From: Azorinus chamasolen
Lineage: Eukaryota; Mollusca; Bivalvia; Cardiida; Solecurtidae
Assembly: GCA_963576725.1 (NCBI GenBank)
Contig: OY755240.1
Location: 11,143,878-11,207,877, forward strand
Reading direction: 5' to 3'
DNA: 64,000 bases
A program made the position numbers and the translations under genes. The notes under the pieces are model-generated. The model ran no database searches. It was given only the letters and a program-made list of their open reading frames with translations, and was not told the origin of the DNA. This document shows, piece after piece, positions 10,665 through 22,732 of this stretch; position 1 is the stretch's first letter, and every line of letters begins with the position of its first letter.

Positions 10665-11257
10665 TGTCTCTCTTTTTTCCACTCTACCTCATCATCTCTT
10701 TCCGTCTCTCCATCTCTCTCCGTCACTATGTGTGTCTGTGTGTCAGGTTGTCTGTCTGTCTGTGCGTCTCTGTTTTTCTATCTCTCTGTCTGTCAATGTC
10801 TCTGTCGGTCTGTCTGGCTGTCTCTCTCTCTCTCTCTCTTTCTGTATCTCTTTCTCTACCTCCATCCCTGTCTCTTTCCCTGTCTCTCTGTCTCTGTGTC
10901 TCTTTGTCCGAGCCTATCTGTCTCGCTAGTTCGCTTTATCCCTCTATCTCAGTGTGTGGACCTTCTAAAACCCGTGACGCCCGTGACGGTTATGTCACGG
11001 GTTTTACCAGCAATCGTCACGAACGTCACGGTTTCCATCTATTGTCTTGTGTGTTATTCAATTAGTCCTTTTCTGTCTCCCTCATTTTCTCTCTCTCTCT
11101 CTTTCTATCTCTCCCACTCACCCACCCTCTCTCTCTGTGTATGTTTCTCTTTGTTTCTCGCTAGCAATTCCGCTTTCTCTCTTTGCATCTCTCTTTCTGT
11201 GGGTCTCTCTGTGTCTCTCTTTATGTCTCTGTATCGTTTTCTCGATCTCTGTCTGTG

Positions 11258-11303
<46 letters not shown>

Positions 11304-11310
11304 ACTATAC
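10665..11310. repeat. CT-rich low-complexity tract
   Basis: Degenerate tctctgtctg repeats ending in a pure (CT)n run near 11260-11297. A small foldback (taaaacccgtgac ... gtcacgggtttta) sits inside at 10958-11010. The long open frames through it are compositional artefacts. Confidence 0.9.
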
Positions 11311-11329
11311 TATACCCTACTCTACTCTA

Positions 11330-11583
11330 CATTAGTTCGTCAGCTCAATATCAATTCATATGCTTGTGCTCGTTATCTATTCTTAACTCAATACATATCA
11401 CAAATATGTTCGATCATCTAGTGCATTATTGATTAGCACACGGGAACCTCCGGGTAGAGTCCCCACTTGACACGACAAACTTCCTTCAATGATTTTATCT
11501 TGGCAGATTAAGGTCAACGAAACTTTACGGGTGTAAATCAATGCTCCGCTTCTAAATTAACTGAACTGAATATGTTTGGAAAG
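11330..11583 (+). promoter_or_regulatory. Conserved 5' region of gene A
   Basis: This block is alignable with 45472-45652 in front of gene B: both hold acatatca, attattgattagc, ttttatct-t-gcagat-aaggtcaac and a common stretch up to the ATG. Its conservation between paralogues suits a promoter plus 5' UTR. No TATA box is evident, and the aggtcaac stretch could instead follow a 5' UTR splice acceptor (ggcag). The transcription start is not defined. Confidence 0.45.
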
Positions 11584-11653
11584 ATGAAATACCATATCGG
11601 AATTTTAAATGTTAGTGTATTGTTTGTAGGACTTTTTCTGCAGACTTGCAGGG
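11584..11653 (+). CDS. Gene A exon 1: signal peptide
   Basis: Encodes MKYHIGILNV followed by a hydrophobic stretch (SVLFVGLFLQ) and TCR, then splits a codon (phase 1) at a gtatgt donor. The length and hydrophobic core fit a secretory signal peptide cleaved near the Cys-Arg-Ala junction. An in-frame upstream ATG at 11572 exists in this copy only. Gene B has no ATG there but keeps the one at 11584, so I choose 11584. The corresponding exon of gene B is 45653-45722, differing at four residues. Confidence 0.85.
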
Positions 11654-12200
11654 GTATGTATTAACACTTTACTTGTTATAAAGACCTTTTTATGCCTTGG
11701 CAAGCAGAGTCAACCTAGAACAGACGGCTCATATAGGAGCCATTTGATCAGTGCCTGCTTTGTTTGGATATGGTTTTCAAGTTCTTGTTTATGATTTGTT
11801 TTGCTGGAATTCTTGTGGCATATCCTGTTTGACTTTTATTTCATGAAATCCATTGCTTTTAATGAAAATTAATTGTTAACAACCATATTTAGTCAGTGAG
11901 ACAAACCGTGTGCCCAGTCATTCATTTATTTAATTATAATATGACTTTAATCCCGTATTTATTTCGAGATTAGAAAAAATAGAAAATAACATTTCTCTAC
12001 ATACCAGTGTTAACGCTACTCTCTCATGAGACCATTGAAATGGAATTTAAAACAGATAGTTTAAGTCTTACAGTGAATCTCTACAATAATGAGTAATGTT
12101 AATAACATCATTAAACAAGCAGTTGGTTACGTTCAGTTATTCTATTGAAGGTTATCAACAGGGCTACAGATACAGGTGCGACCCAATACCAAATTCGTCA

Positions 12201-12295
12201 TTTCTCCACCAAACCCTATAGTGTGAGTACTCTGTAGAAACGTCTCTTCGATGCGATTCTAAAGAGTGGTAGCAGTATAGGGTTTGGTGGAGAAA
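12201..12295. repeat. F7 foldback (ctccaccaaaccctata)
   Basis: Arms ttctccaccaaaccctata and tatagggtttggtggagaa pair across a centre with agagacg-type sequence. The matching position in gene B (46120-46186) holds a decayed copy, so this insertion predates the gene duplication. Confidence 0.75.
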
Positions 12296-12940
12296 TTAAG
12301 GAGTTCTGTTCTAGTTATTGTACAAAATGTTGAAATTTACACATCTTATCTGTAGCTCTATTATTATTGTACGACAGACCCCCAGCAAAGCTATTGAAAA
12401 AGTGTCCTGATAACGGTTGTAAGTGGACACTTTTGTAAGCACGTGATTTTTGTGGTTAAACCCTATCTACCTATGATCGAGCCCGTGCATTTGGAAGTAT
12501 TGTCCAATGTCACGTGCTCCATGCTGTGGAGTAACAACGTAACACGATTGTCGCTCCACTAATCCCGATCACGAGTGTAAACGGGTCTGCTAAGCATGTC
12601 GTCTGCAGCTTTTATTAAAGCCTCCACTTGTATAAATGCAGACTAAACATGAACTATCTAACTGCTTAGAGCCAGCTCAGGAGCTGAATCGCTCAACATC
12701 TGGGTTATGCATGCATGTATGTTGGAAACACGGGTCACGATTTACTCGTGCAGGGTACTGCTTGAGCCACTATGTGACCGGTGGCTATTTAGAGATCAAC
12801 GACCGGCTTCTTTGTAATTTGAATTGGGTGAACCAAGGGGAAAACATTTTGTACTCATTTGTGAAATATTCATATACATTCATTTTTAATCAAGATTAAA
12901 AGTATACAACGTACTGTCGTACAAGTAAGATACATGTTCT

Positions 12941-13074
12941 CGTCTTACTACCAAAATGTCTTCTTACAACCGTTATCAGGACAGTTTGTTCGCATGACCT
13001 CAGACAAGTGTCTTCGGTCATGCGAACAAACTCTCCTGATAACGGCTGTAAGAAGACACTTTGGTAGTAAGACT
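12941..13074. repeat. Long foldback, ~60-bp arms
   Basis: From gtcttactaccaaaatgtc to its inverted partner ending ggtagtaagac, with an inner second palindrome (tttgttcgcatgacc/ggtcatgcgaacaaa). No coding capacity. Confidence 0.85.
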
Positions 13075-13701
13075 CGTACTGTATCTATTACATATAACTT
13101 ATATCGAAAAATGCCCCGGTAATACAAATGTAAACCGTTACCGCCGATATTTAGTATCAGTTGTTGGAATAGAAACTATTATCGGCATATTTCAAACAGT
13201 TACTGATACATCCGTGAATAACTTCGGATCTTCAAGACCAGCACTGGTTGCTTCGCAAGGTAATGTCCACGGTCACATCGTCTTCTAGATACAGACCGTT
13301 TAAATAATAATTATACATTTCTGGACTCGGGAAAGTATAAAGCTAGGACTTTATATGGGATACAGGACTGGCGTAATTATAGTTGGAAACAGTGCAGCCC
13401 TAGATCAGAAGCATCCTAGGGACTCGTCTAATCAAGCTCTCCATTGGTTATCATCCAAACTTACCCCAAAAGTTATACATATCGAATAGATTGCAAACTG
13501 CAAAATGGCAGCAGACCTTTCGGTGTCAAACAAAAGTAAAGTAAAGTACCAAGTTATAGTCCACGCGCTGTTGTTGACCGGTTTGAATTATACCTATTCG
13601 GGGCCTAAGGTAAATAATGGACGCGAATGCTATAGCGATTTTGCCTAGGTGAGCGGTGCGAGTATTTCAGGGACACCGACAAAACTGTTTTGGTAATAGA
13701 T

Positions 13702-13886
13702 ACAGTAAAACCCGTCTAAACCGGAATTCTAGTAGAGAAGGAATTAGATACTTTTAGGCAGGTGACTGCTTCATGCAGGGTGAAAGTCATGCAGAAAGCT
13801 CCTCCTCCTGCATGAAGCTGCTACCTGTCTCCAAGACCGATATTTATACCAAAATTTAACGTCCGGTTTAGAGGGGTTTTACTGTA
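13702..13886. repeat. Pogo/Tigger-like MITE F4, copy 1
   Basis: Flanked by TA. The ends are acagtaaaacccgtctaaac and its imperfect inverse tttagaggggttttactgt. The core foldback is centred on agctcctcctcctgcatgaagct. About 185 bp. CAGTAAAACC ends with a TA target are known for pogo/Tigger-type elements. Confidence 0.85.
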
Positions 13887-14059
13887 TATTGAATGCAATT
13901 CCATGTAAACGGTATTTGATACAATCATGAAATGATTTCAGAAAGAAAACAGTGGCATTGAAACAACACAAATCGAGCGAATTGTATAGTTTTGCTTGTA
14001 TGCAGGAAAGCAGAAATGGGTTTCATGCAAGAATAGCGTTAATGCACATTTGTTTTCGG

Positions 14060-14150
14060 GCAATAATACATGCAGTGTCCCTCGGGAATGTTGTTGTCCT
14101 CGTCCTTCGGACTCGGGCCAACAACAGTCCTTCCGGACACTGCAGATATT
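14060..14150. repeat. Foldback with cctcgtc/gactcggg loop
   Basis: tgcagtgtcc-gggaatgttgttg pairs with caacaacagtccttccggacactgca around a small tcgtccttcggactcg hairpin. Similar inner hairpins occur in the foldbacks at 9387, 21031 and 26914. Confidence 0.7.
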
Positions 14151-14310
14151 ATTGTCTTCAATTATAATTCACGGCATCAAACAGTGGATATAGTATCAAA
14201 CAATTGGATAATGATGAGACGCCGAATCACTCGGCGTCTCATCTGGATCCAAACTGTTTACACAGGTAACCACAGACTCGCTTTAGTCAGCGAAATAATT
14301 GATATTAACA

Positions 14311-14518
14311 TTAAGCCTGCTATGGGTGGATGAGTAAATACCTATGCAAACAGTTTGGATCCTGATGAGACGCCGAGTAACTCGGCGTCTCATCAGGAAC
14401 CAAACTGTTTGACACCCTGATTGCAGTTTAGTAGACAAATTGATTATAGCTTGAATTTTGAAAATGTAGAAGGTGAAAACTTCTGTAAAAATAATTTGCT
14501 CTGCAGGCTAAAGGTTAA
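14311..14518. repeat. TTAA-MITE family F3
   Basis: TTAA at 14311-14314 and 14515-14518. The ends are gcctgct and gcaggctaaagg. A nearly perfect foldback, gcaaacagtttggatcctg and beyond, has a gccgagtaactcggc tip. Another F3 foldback lies directly upstream at about 14188-14262 and a decayed one at 14590-14655. Confidence 0.8.
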
Positions 14519-14935
14519 TAAACGTCATATGTATTTATTCGCTTACATTGTGTAACTCTTACTCTGCTATCGGCGGCCTTACTCTCATTTGCAAACAGCT
14601 TTGATGAGAGGTCGAGTATATCGGCGACTCTTCAGGGCGCATGTCGTTTGACAATTGGTCAATAGGTTCTAACAAGCTGTATCGAATCAACGTGCAGACA
14701 TTATTTTTTTAAAGTGCGGGATAAGGGTTGGTTTATGTAATTTATATTGAATGTAACATGTAGGAGTTTTACGTTTTGTTATAGTTTGGTTTAAATACTT
14801 AAATCTATAGATGAATTCAGCCCACAATTTATCAGATAATGGTCGCTCGTCAGCTGACCTGATTCAAATTACGGATAGTGTCATCAAATAGCTGGTCATT
14901 GTTACCTTCCATGGTCAGAGTGGTTGTGACAGCTA

Positions 14936-15124
14936 TTAACCCTTTCCCTAATGAACATTTATTAACTTTATTCTTTTACTGTACAATTTTCAATTGACAT
15001 TTTAGCGTTGACAAAAGCTGCAGAATCATATTTATATAACTTCATTAGCAAACAGAGCATTCGTCTGATGTGGGTTAGTTATATTGTAAAGGCATGGGAA
15101 GCGTTCATATGAAGGAAATGGTTG
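14936..15124. repeat. TTAA-MITE F1, decayed
   Basis: Left end TTAA-ccctttccctaatg at 14936 and right end gaaggaaatggttga near 15124. The central foldback has lost one arm. Confidence 0.6.
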
Positions 15125-15338
15125 ATTGGTGTAAAACACATTGCACCATATGAACTAAACGGTTTTATATTATATTCTCATTGTATATCACGTTGCGCTT
15201 TTTTAGCATAGAGTGTGCAGAATTATGGTGATAAATAATATTGATGCAAATTACATGAGTGTATAAACTGATCGGTTCTGCATCTGTTATTCAGATCACG
15301 GTATGCAGCGATTTTCAATGTGTCTATTATATTTTCAG

Positions 15339-15472
15339 CAACACCATGTCAATGGTATATGGGTAGCTCGCCCGGCCTTAGTAAAGCACAGGCAAATTCA
15401 TTTTTAACGCCTAAGCCATCCTCATCTAATTGTTGCGAGGAACTCTATTGTGAAGTGCACCTTGAATGTTCC
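15339..15472 (+). CDS. Gene A exon 2: N-terminal Cys-rich segment
   Basis: Acceptor tattatattttcag and donor gtacgt bound 134 bp, entering in phase 1 and leaving in phase 0. It encodes 44 full codons with cysteines in CQWY, NCCEELYC and ECS. The stretch QANSFLT is shared with gene B exon 2 (46768-46931), as are the CC-E-YC cysteines, but the rest is very different and ten residues shorter. I know no domain with this pattern. With exon 3 it may form a disulphide-rich module at the mature N terminus. Strong divergence beside conserved EGF and VWA parts is compatible with a variable binding surface, which is inference. Confidence 0.8.
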
Positions 15473-16515
15473 GTACGTGCAACCTTTAACCTTTCTATGG
15501 ATTCTAACCTTTAGCCTGCTACGCAAATTAATTTTACACCTTTCTACACCTACTGAATTTTCAAATTTCAAACTATAAACAATATGTCTACTAAAATGCA
15601 ATCAGAGTATCAAACAGTTTGGATCCTGATGAGACGCCGAGTTACTCAGCGTCACATCTGGATCCAAACTGTTTGCATAGGTTTTCACTCATTCGCCACT
15701 TGCTGGCTAAAGGTTTACCCTTTAGTGCATATTTTCGACATTTAACGGCTTATAGAAATACAGAAGCCATCGAAAAACTCCTGTAGGAGTTGTCTGATCA
15801 TGATTTGTACTGTTTGCTTATGAAATAATATTAACCTGACACTATAGTTTCTGACATGGTAACCAGTTCCTGTGTTCATATACAATTATAATAAATCAAG
15901 AAGGTAATAGTCACAGTGTCACTGATGATTGTTTACATGAATATTTATTAGGAAATCACAGAACAGATGAAACAATATACATCATTCGAAAGCAAATACT
16001 TTTTATCGATTTTGAAGTCGGGTGATCACCCACTGTCAGTATATTGTAACTCAATCTAGACCGTTAGTTATCCTAAATAAGCCTTCTATTCAACACTATG
16101 TTTTCGATGGATCGCCTAGATATCATTAAATAACCCCTTCTTGTTATGTTAGATGTATATGCTCAAGTATATTTTTGTTGAAGTTAGATTTCACGAGTGT
16201 GCAAATTAAACAGTTTATAACGCACAACAGCTGAATTTAGCTAACGAACGTCAGAATCAAAATTTGACTTCGTGACCAACTGACATGTTACTTCACTTGG
16301 TTACGTGTCAAACAGGAACTTTGTTTTCCGTGCTTATATGTTGGATTTGAACATCGTAAATACGAACATTATACATATTCTAATGATTATTTAATATTAT
16401 GAGCGATATATATTTCACGTGACATATATTAAACGCGTTTAAATACTTTTCGACTAAACCGGCCCTTAGACTTTTCATAATAATACTATCTGAGTTATAT
16501 ATTACATTTTAATAG
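15473..16515 (+). other. Intron 2 of gene A
   Basis: Contains an F3 MITE just after the donor and an F1-type half-foldback near 15770-15825 (actcctgtaggagttgtctgatc). The remainder is plain AT-rich sequence. Confidence 0.7.
15503..15717. repeat. TTAA-MITE family F3, second full copy
   Basis: The ends taacctttagcctgct and tgctggctaaaggttta are inverted. The central foldback gcaaacagtttggatcctga ... tggatccaaactgtttgc is almost perfect. It starts about 30 bp after the exon 2 donor. Confidence 0.8.
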
Positions 16516-16624
16516 ACACCACCTTGGCAGAATTACGTCAGCAAGAACTGCCCTATTCCATGTGGACCTGGAACATTTCCGATGGCGGTTTTCTATGGTA
16601 CTTGCCACTATTCCTGTACCTGCG
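16516..16624 (+). CDS. Gene A exon 3: second Cys-rich segment
   Basis: Acceptor ttttaatag and donor gtgagc bound 109 bp (phase 0 in, phase 1 out). It encodes PPWQNYVSKNCPIPCGPGTF, then a GTCHYSCTCG ending, with cysteine spacing C-x3-C, a 13-residue gap, C-x3-C-x-C. The paralogous exon is 49392-49500 with the same spacing and about half the residues identical. The NYVSKNCPIPCG run recalls the C-terminal half of ShK-like toxin-fold domains (xYMxxxCPxxCG), but the extension after it does not fit. I leave the domain unnamed. No toxin role is implied. Confidence 0.8.
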
Positions 16625-19245
16625 GTGAGCATAATTCCTGAATTATTTGAAATATCAGTGTTGATCCAAATTTATAGATTTAAGACATAACATTATATGA
16701 GATACAAATTGATAGAGATAATATTTGAGTGGATATGGAGGCTGAGATTATGCAACTGTTTCAAAGGGGATACATAACGTTACACACATGACGCCATAAT
16801 AATGCTGACGTTTTGTGTTATGAACTCGCAATTTCCTAATGTCGTTTAACTATTTTGTGTCTTTTTGCTTTTGAAATGAATGTACGTTTCATACAATTTT
16901 TGTCAATATAGTTCTTTTAAACCTTTACAGAATGCCCTAAATTATAAGAGTTTGAGCTAGACGTTTTAATGTTTAAATCAAGGTAACTTCTTGATTACTA
17001 GTTACATGTAGTTAGACAATGATCGACAAAATGTCGAATAATGATTTTCAAAAGGGAAGGTAATGCGATAAGTCCAAATTCCTTCTGAGTTTTCATCTGT
17101 CACCACAGTATAGACACACAGGTGACGGCACTTACTAATATTGCTATGAAAACGAATGTTGCTGATTGCAAGATCTAGCTCGCAAGCAGAAACGCAGCTT
17201 GTGAGTAAGACACATCCACAGCGATTTGTAGGTAAGGGTGTAAAACGAAGTTTGACAGGCTTTATAGTTTAATCTTGAAAGAAGTACTTGTGTAACACAT
17301 TTCATGTCTATTGGTATGTTAATATATTAATTCAGTGTTCGTTTTTGTTAGACGTAAGGCCTTTGTTGTTCGTTAATATTAGATATAGTAGGACGTAGTG
17401 TGCAGACGTTTATTAAAAAGTTTGCAATATATGTAAAACCGCCGTTTTATTATCCTGATAAATAGTTAAGATGAACACTCAGCTGATGTTCTATTTATAC
17501 ATTTTATCTGATTTGTGTACATGATTAACTAAGAGCCATACACTTAAAGAAAGGAATTTGAACTGCCAGCGATTATTAAAAATAGTACAGGTTCTATTCT
17601 ACAACTCTACGCATTGCCAAACGGTACTGTATTGGTATTTCATAATCAACAATATGTTAGTGAATATTAGCTTTTTCCCTAATATATGACATCTTACCTC
17701 CTACTAAATTCTAGCCAATTCATTGGTCAATTGAGGTCACGAGAAAACCCCATAATTTCTTTATGTGGTTACTAAAATCCTTATCATGGCTTTACAAGAG
17801 TTACGTCCCTTGCTTGACAGCGATATGCTTATCTCTAACTTATAATATTGACAGCCATGTGCTTTTCTCCAACTTATAATAAACATTTATACTTATCCAT
17901 ACATTTTATAAAAATGCATACATACAATTTAGGCTTTAAATGAATAAAAATATAAATATTAATTAATTTTACAATGATAAAAAAAGAAAAAAAACAATAT
18001 ATATTTACGAGATTTGAGGCAAATAAAAACCACTTTTTTTAATTCGATTAAAGGGAGGTAATTTATTCTGCAGTTTGCAAGAGTTAATGCCCTTGTTTCC
18101 CCACGGAAAGTCATGCATGTAGGCCTATAAGTACAAAAGTTGCTGCAGAGGCAGCAGAGAGCCCAAGCAAAAGAAATGCTGGAATGATTTTATAATTGTG
18201 TTATAAACTGCCAGCTGTATGAATTTAATATGATTATAACTGTTTTTGTTGATATAGTCAAAATGCAGATGTGGTCTGTTGAAGTAGGGAATTTTGGACA
18301 CACCTAATGGCATAGTTGCCAAAGTTTTGAGATCGTGTATGGCTCATATATGTCAAAGTAATTATTGTAAAGTGAACTGCTAGTAAACATGTAAATAAGA
18401 ATTATAAATGCAAAGTAAGCTGAAATAAATGGATTGTATAGTTTTTTGTCAAGTCTTTTGCTAGTACCGGTATGACATTGAAGGTATAAAGGAATGGTTT
18501 GAAAAGACAAACTCAAGTGTGTTTGTTGGGGTTGTTGAATTGAATAAACTGAAAATAGAGTAGAACATAAAGGCCTATGAGGGTCTGAAACAAATGACAC
18601 AAGGTTGGTAAATAAGTACAATATATGTATAAAGTTGTAAAAGCAGGATCTATATTGTTTCTACGTTTCATTTTCTGAAATAATTGTAACAATCAAACAG
18701 TTAAAATGGTTCTAAAGGCAATTGTGAGGAGGAAATGTTCATTTTTTGAAATATGTTCAACTGTAAGGCAAATGTTAATACTTAACTAGGTGTTTATAAC
18801 AATCGAAAAGTAGTAAACAATCATATTTTAATTGATGACTAGTTGGTATGAATATCTGTAAGCACGGCGTTTCATTGTGAGACAGAACTAAATGGAGATA
18901 CGTTATTGTTTACCTATAATTATGTTCTCAGAAACGCTATGTGCATTATGAGAGATATGACGTTCATGTACAATGAAACTTGTGTAAACGGAACAGAAAA
19001 TTATTTTAGGGAGTGACTGCAGTGCTGAATACAGGATATCTGATTGAAGGAGTTCCTGCATGGTTTGTTTTGGCATTAAGCAGTCACCTGTTTTGGAAGT
19101 GTAACTTACTGTTAAATATCTGTCAGATTTAGAGAGAGTGTATTTAAATGTGAGAAAGTGCAATAATCTTAACACTTTATACATTGAATCTTTTGATGCA
19201 TATGATCACTTACACAATCGCATTATGGCAATACTGGCCATTCCC

Positions 19246-20660
19246 AAAGTAAGGTCACATAATTATAACTTGTCTCAATTTAAATCTGTCATACAATGAC
19301 TAAAGAAATATTTACATTCGTACATGACGTAGACAGTGAAATAAAAGCTATACAATAAAACTTTTATTGAGTAATCATACTTTAAGTAAAATTGACAGCT
19401 GGTAAGTAAGTGGAAGTGAGCATTAAATGCAGGTTTGAATGCAGAAAATCTTGGGGGAGTGTTGGTGTGACTTTCAACATGCGTTTAGCAACAACTAGTA
19501 TGAAAGGCAAATGGTTTGACTGCTTACATGGTGTTTTATCTCATTACCTAATTAGCTATTTTTAAAATCTAAATCTTGCATCAATAAACTGAAAAGGAGC
19601 ATTTACTAGAGATTAAAAAAATATGAAGTGTGTAGATTTGAAGCCATTGTGATAAATGGAGCATTTGCTTCTTTGGAGCAAATGTTCTATTTATCACATT
19701 AATTAGAAAGGTGACTCTTACATTTGTGCGAGGTGATACTTGAAGTAAGGTGACGTAAGTCACATAATAATCATTTGTTTCGTTTAATTCTGTCATAAAA
19801 TCATATAAGAAATATTTACATTTGTACACAATGTAGACAAAGTGAGATGAAAGGTATACAGTAAAACCTGTATTGTGTGAGTATAACATAAGGAAAAATA
19901 ACAGCTGGTAAGTACTAGAAGTGGGCATTAATGCAGGTTGAAATGCAGGGAATAGTGTTGGTGTTCGGTCTGACATTAAACATGCGTTTAACACCAACCA
20001 GTATGAAAGACAAATGATTTGACTCCTTACATGGTGTTTAATTCATTACCTCATAGGTCAAATTGAAAATCTACCTCCTCTTTGCATCAAAAAACTGAAA
20101 AGGAGCATTTATTAGAGGAATGGGAAAAATAAGTAGTGTGTAAATTTGAAACCATTGTGATAAATGGAGCATTGGCCTCTTAAGAGCAATTACTGTGTTT
20201 AGCACAAGGACATGTATGTCAAAACGTGTCTCCTACATAGGTGGAGGTGAGTTTGGAAGTAAGGTCACATACCAATAAGTTGTTTTGACTTAATTCTTTC
20301 ATACAATAAAATAAGAGATATTTACATGTGTACATGATATACATGTTAAAAGCTATACAGTAAAACATGTATTGAGTGATCGAAACATAGGCAAATTGGC
20401 AGCTGATAAGTAGAAGTGGGAATTAAATACAGTTTAAATCAAGGAAACTCTTGTGGATTTTGTTCGACTTTCATTTTGTGTTTATCAGAAACCGGTATGG
20501 AACTGGTATACTGTTAACATGGTGTTTAATATTGTTTAAAGCCATTACGTCATAGGCTGTATTTGAAATCTACCACTTTGCATCAAAATTTGTAAACTAG
20601 TATTCAATAGAGAAATGGAAAATAACTTCAGTTTTGAAACGATTGGTATAAATGGATCAT
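19246..20660. repeat. Three tandem ~500-bp repeats
   Basis: Units begin at about 19246, 19742 and 20256 (periods 496 and 514). Each contains a gaagtaaggt-cacata start, cagctggtaagta, catgcgttta, acatggtgttt and actgaaaaggagcattta. The third is truncated. Each unit embeds a sequence related to the F6 MITE at 35338 (gtgataaatggagcatt). Confidence 0.8.
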
Positions 20661-21030
20661 GGACAGGGCCGAGTTGGAGAGGGGTGAGTTGGTCCTGGGC
20701 CGATTGGAATTAGGCGATGTTGGAAGTCGGTAAAGTTGACCTGTACTTTAGTCACGACACACAATATTATAGTGGTGCATCTGCCGAAATTGCAAGTTCT
20801 AAATAGATGGTACGAATCAGGGTTGCTAAAAAATATTTTATAGTGTGATACCGAACACGAAAATCATGTTCCGGATAGGAAAAATTGTGATGGTGGTGAG
20901 GTTGCGATTTATATGACGGTAAAAACAAAACGTTCCGGCTCCAGCACCAAAACAAATTTACCCTATCACTACAATGATGCTAACATGCGTGTAAATACTT
21001 TAAATTAAAGGTAGTCGGTAAGATAAATTC

Positions 21031-21144
21031 GTTATGTAGTGCTTAGTGTCCCTAATATGGAATATACACTGCTTCGCCCTCGTCCCATATGAATGTTTGC
21101 TGGCAGTGCATATTCCATATTAGGGACATTAAGCACTGCATAAC
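21031..21144. repeat. Foldback, ~42-bp arms
   Basis: gttatgtagtgcttagtgtc and the following bases through atacactg pair with cagtgcatattcc to aagcactgcataac. The loop includes ttcgccctcgtccc. Confidence 0.8.
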
Positions 21145-21449
21145 TAATATTAACTTTAATAAATCACGCCTAACATGTTCTTATCCAAACGTTACATAAT
21201 TATGTATGCCATCTGTGAAGTATGTATGTGCGATTGCGACAGAATTATTACCAACGTTAAAGCTTGAGACAAACCAACCAATTAACAGACAAAGCAAAAT
21301 CAATATGCCCCATGAGGTCATTATTTCTTACATATACATTCATGGGATAAATGGTTCATGTTAATATATTTCGCATACAGATGACAAAGTAAGGGAAGGT
21401 ATCTTTGTCATATGGGTGTACATGTGTATATATCTAGTTTTCATTGCAG

Positions 21450-21578
21450 TGCCTTCAACTGAAGACCATTGTTCTTCCAACCCATGTGTACCAGGTCATA
21501 CTAAGGCATGTTACAACACGTATGGGTCATACAACTGTGACTGTAAACCCGGGTATGAGGGACAGAACTGCGAGAAAG
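21450..21578 (+). CDS. Gene A exon 4: EGF module 1
   Basis: 129 bp, phase 1 at both ends, after ttttcattgcag and before gtaact. Reads PSTEDHCSSNPC, then CYNTYGSYNCDC and KPGYEGQNCEK: six cysteines in EGF spacing. C-x-N-x4-Y-x-C-x-C fits the Asn/Asp hydroxylation consensus of calcium-binding EGF modules, but the leading D-x-D/N-E/C part is only partly kept (TEDHC). No counterpart was found in gene B between its exon 3 and its EGF exon. Confidence 0.88.
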
Positions 21579-22732
21579 GTAACTATCATGTAAGAACGAT
21601 AAACCTTTTAGTCACCACTCAAAAGAAATCTGCAGGTCATTATTTCAAGAAGAACGTGATACTACATACAAGGGTTTTCGAAAGTCTCTGCATTTATCAT
21701 TCGATGAAGCTAATGAGAAATGATTGACCGAGTGTCCAGCAGCTTAGATACTGGTGAGACATCAGGTCACTCGATGTCTACTCTGGATCTAAATAGGGCA
21801 TGAATTAAATAAAACGTAGACTGGGAATATCTGATCAGGATCTGCTTTGTTTGCTAATGAAGACTTATCTGAGTTTGCCGTTTACGAGGACCAACATTTA
21901 GTGTGTGCATACGCCATGCTAAATAATCAATATGTGAATATTTCCCACTTGAATATTCCGGAAGTGAATTATCAAAACATATCATAACGCATGCTACAAA
22001 TTGCATCCACCAGATGCAAATTTGAGCTGACAATATTTATTCACAACATGTTAAGGGCTAAATTCAGTGTTTCTGTATAGGGGACAACACAGAGGTCCAG
22101 ATAAGATGCGTACATTTAAACAAACTCTCAAGAATAACACTTTTATTTCTCAACCAAACCATACACTGTGGCCACTCTTTAGAACCGTCTCGAACAGACC
22201 ACTCTGTAGAACCATCTCGAAGAGACGATTCTAAAGAGTGGTCTCAGTATACAGTTTGGTGGAGAAATGACGACTTTAGTATTTGGGTACGAACCGTAAT
22301 CTGTAGATCTGGTCCGACGTCTTGAACCAGATCAATGGTTTATACCTGTATATTATATGCGAGTGCCCCTCTGAATGTAAACGAAATTTATAGTTATCCG
22401 TAAATAGCATGTGCTTGAAATGCTTAAATTACATTACCAGACAAGATCTGTCATGATGAAGAGGTTTGCTATATAAAGTTGTTTACAATGTTCAGTATGA
22501 AACGGTTAGTCCAACGGTCACATTGTTAGATTATAACAATAATGTCTGATTTGGATCTTTTGCAGTTATCACTTACTTTGGTCAAACTATTGACCGAATG
22601 TAAGAGAACCCATATGCTGACGAGACGTCAAATTACACCTAGATCAACGCCTGTTACAAATGCGTATCAGATATTATCCCCGTTGGATTTAATCGGTTAT
22701 GCTATATTACAATGATGATATTCTGTTTACAG
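21579..22732 (+). other. Intron 4 of gene A
   Basis: Contains a decayed F3 foldback at about 21733-21795, an F1-type half-foldback at 21825-21860 (tctgatcaggatctgctttg) and an F7 element at 22146-22268. Confidence 0.6.
22146..22268. repeat. F7 foldback with duplicated centre
   Basis: Arms ctcaaccaaaccatac and gtatacagtttggtggag. The ccactcttagaaccgtctcga centre is present twice (near 22170 and 22198), so one arm was locally duplicated. Confidence 0.7.

Larger units (their letters stand above)
11654..15338 (+). other. Intron 1 of gene A
   Basis: 3.7 kb against 1.0 kb in gene B. The difference is largely inserted repeats: F1-type foldback at 11700-11765, F7 at 12201-12295, foldbacks at 12941-13074 and 14060-14150, F4 at 13702-13886, F3 elements at 14200-14518 and F1 at 14936-15124. 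A fragment of the 12941 foldback also occurs at 12398-12445. Confidence 0.8.
16625..21449 (+). other. Intron 3 of gene A
   Basis: 4.8 kb. The stretch 16625-19240 shows no repeat family or gene; short reverse-strand frames around 18125-19184 have no domain or splice framework. A three-copy tandem repeat occupies 19246-20660, and a foldback lies at 21031-21144. A loose ggccgagttgga-type repeat is at 20665-20735. Confidence 0.6.

Noticed and set aside
10664..11432. Frames of up to 234 codons rich in Ser, Leu and Cys
   Set aside because: They arise from a CT-rich low-complexity tract; composition is fully explained by the repeat. The same applies to 39846-40155.
16516..16624. Exon 3 as a ShK-type toxin-fold domain
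   Set aside because: Only one half of the cysteine pattern fits and the following C-x3-C-x-C is foreign to that fold. Left unnamed.
18125..19997. Reverse-strand frames of 65-138 codons in intron 3
   Set aside because: They are AT-rich, partly inside tandem repeats, with no domain and no paralogue conservation.
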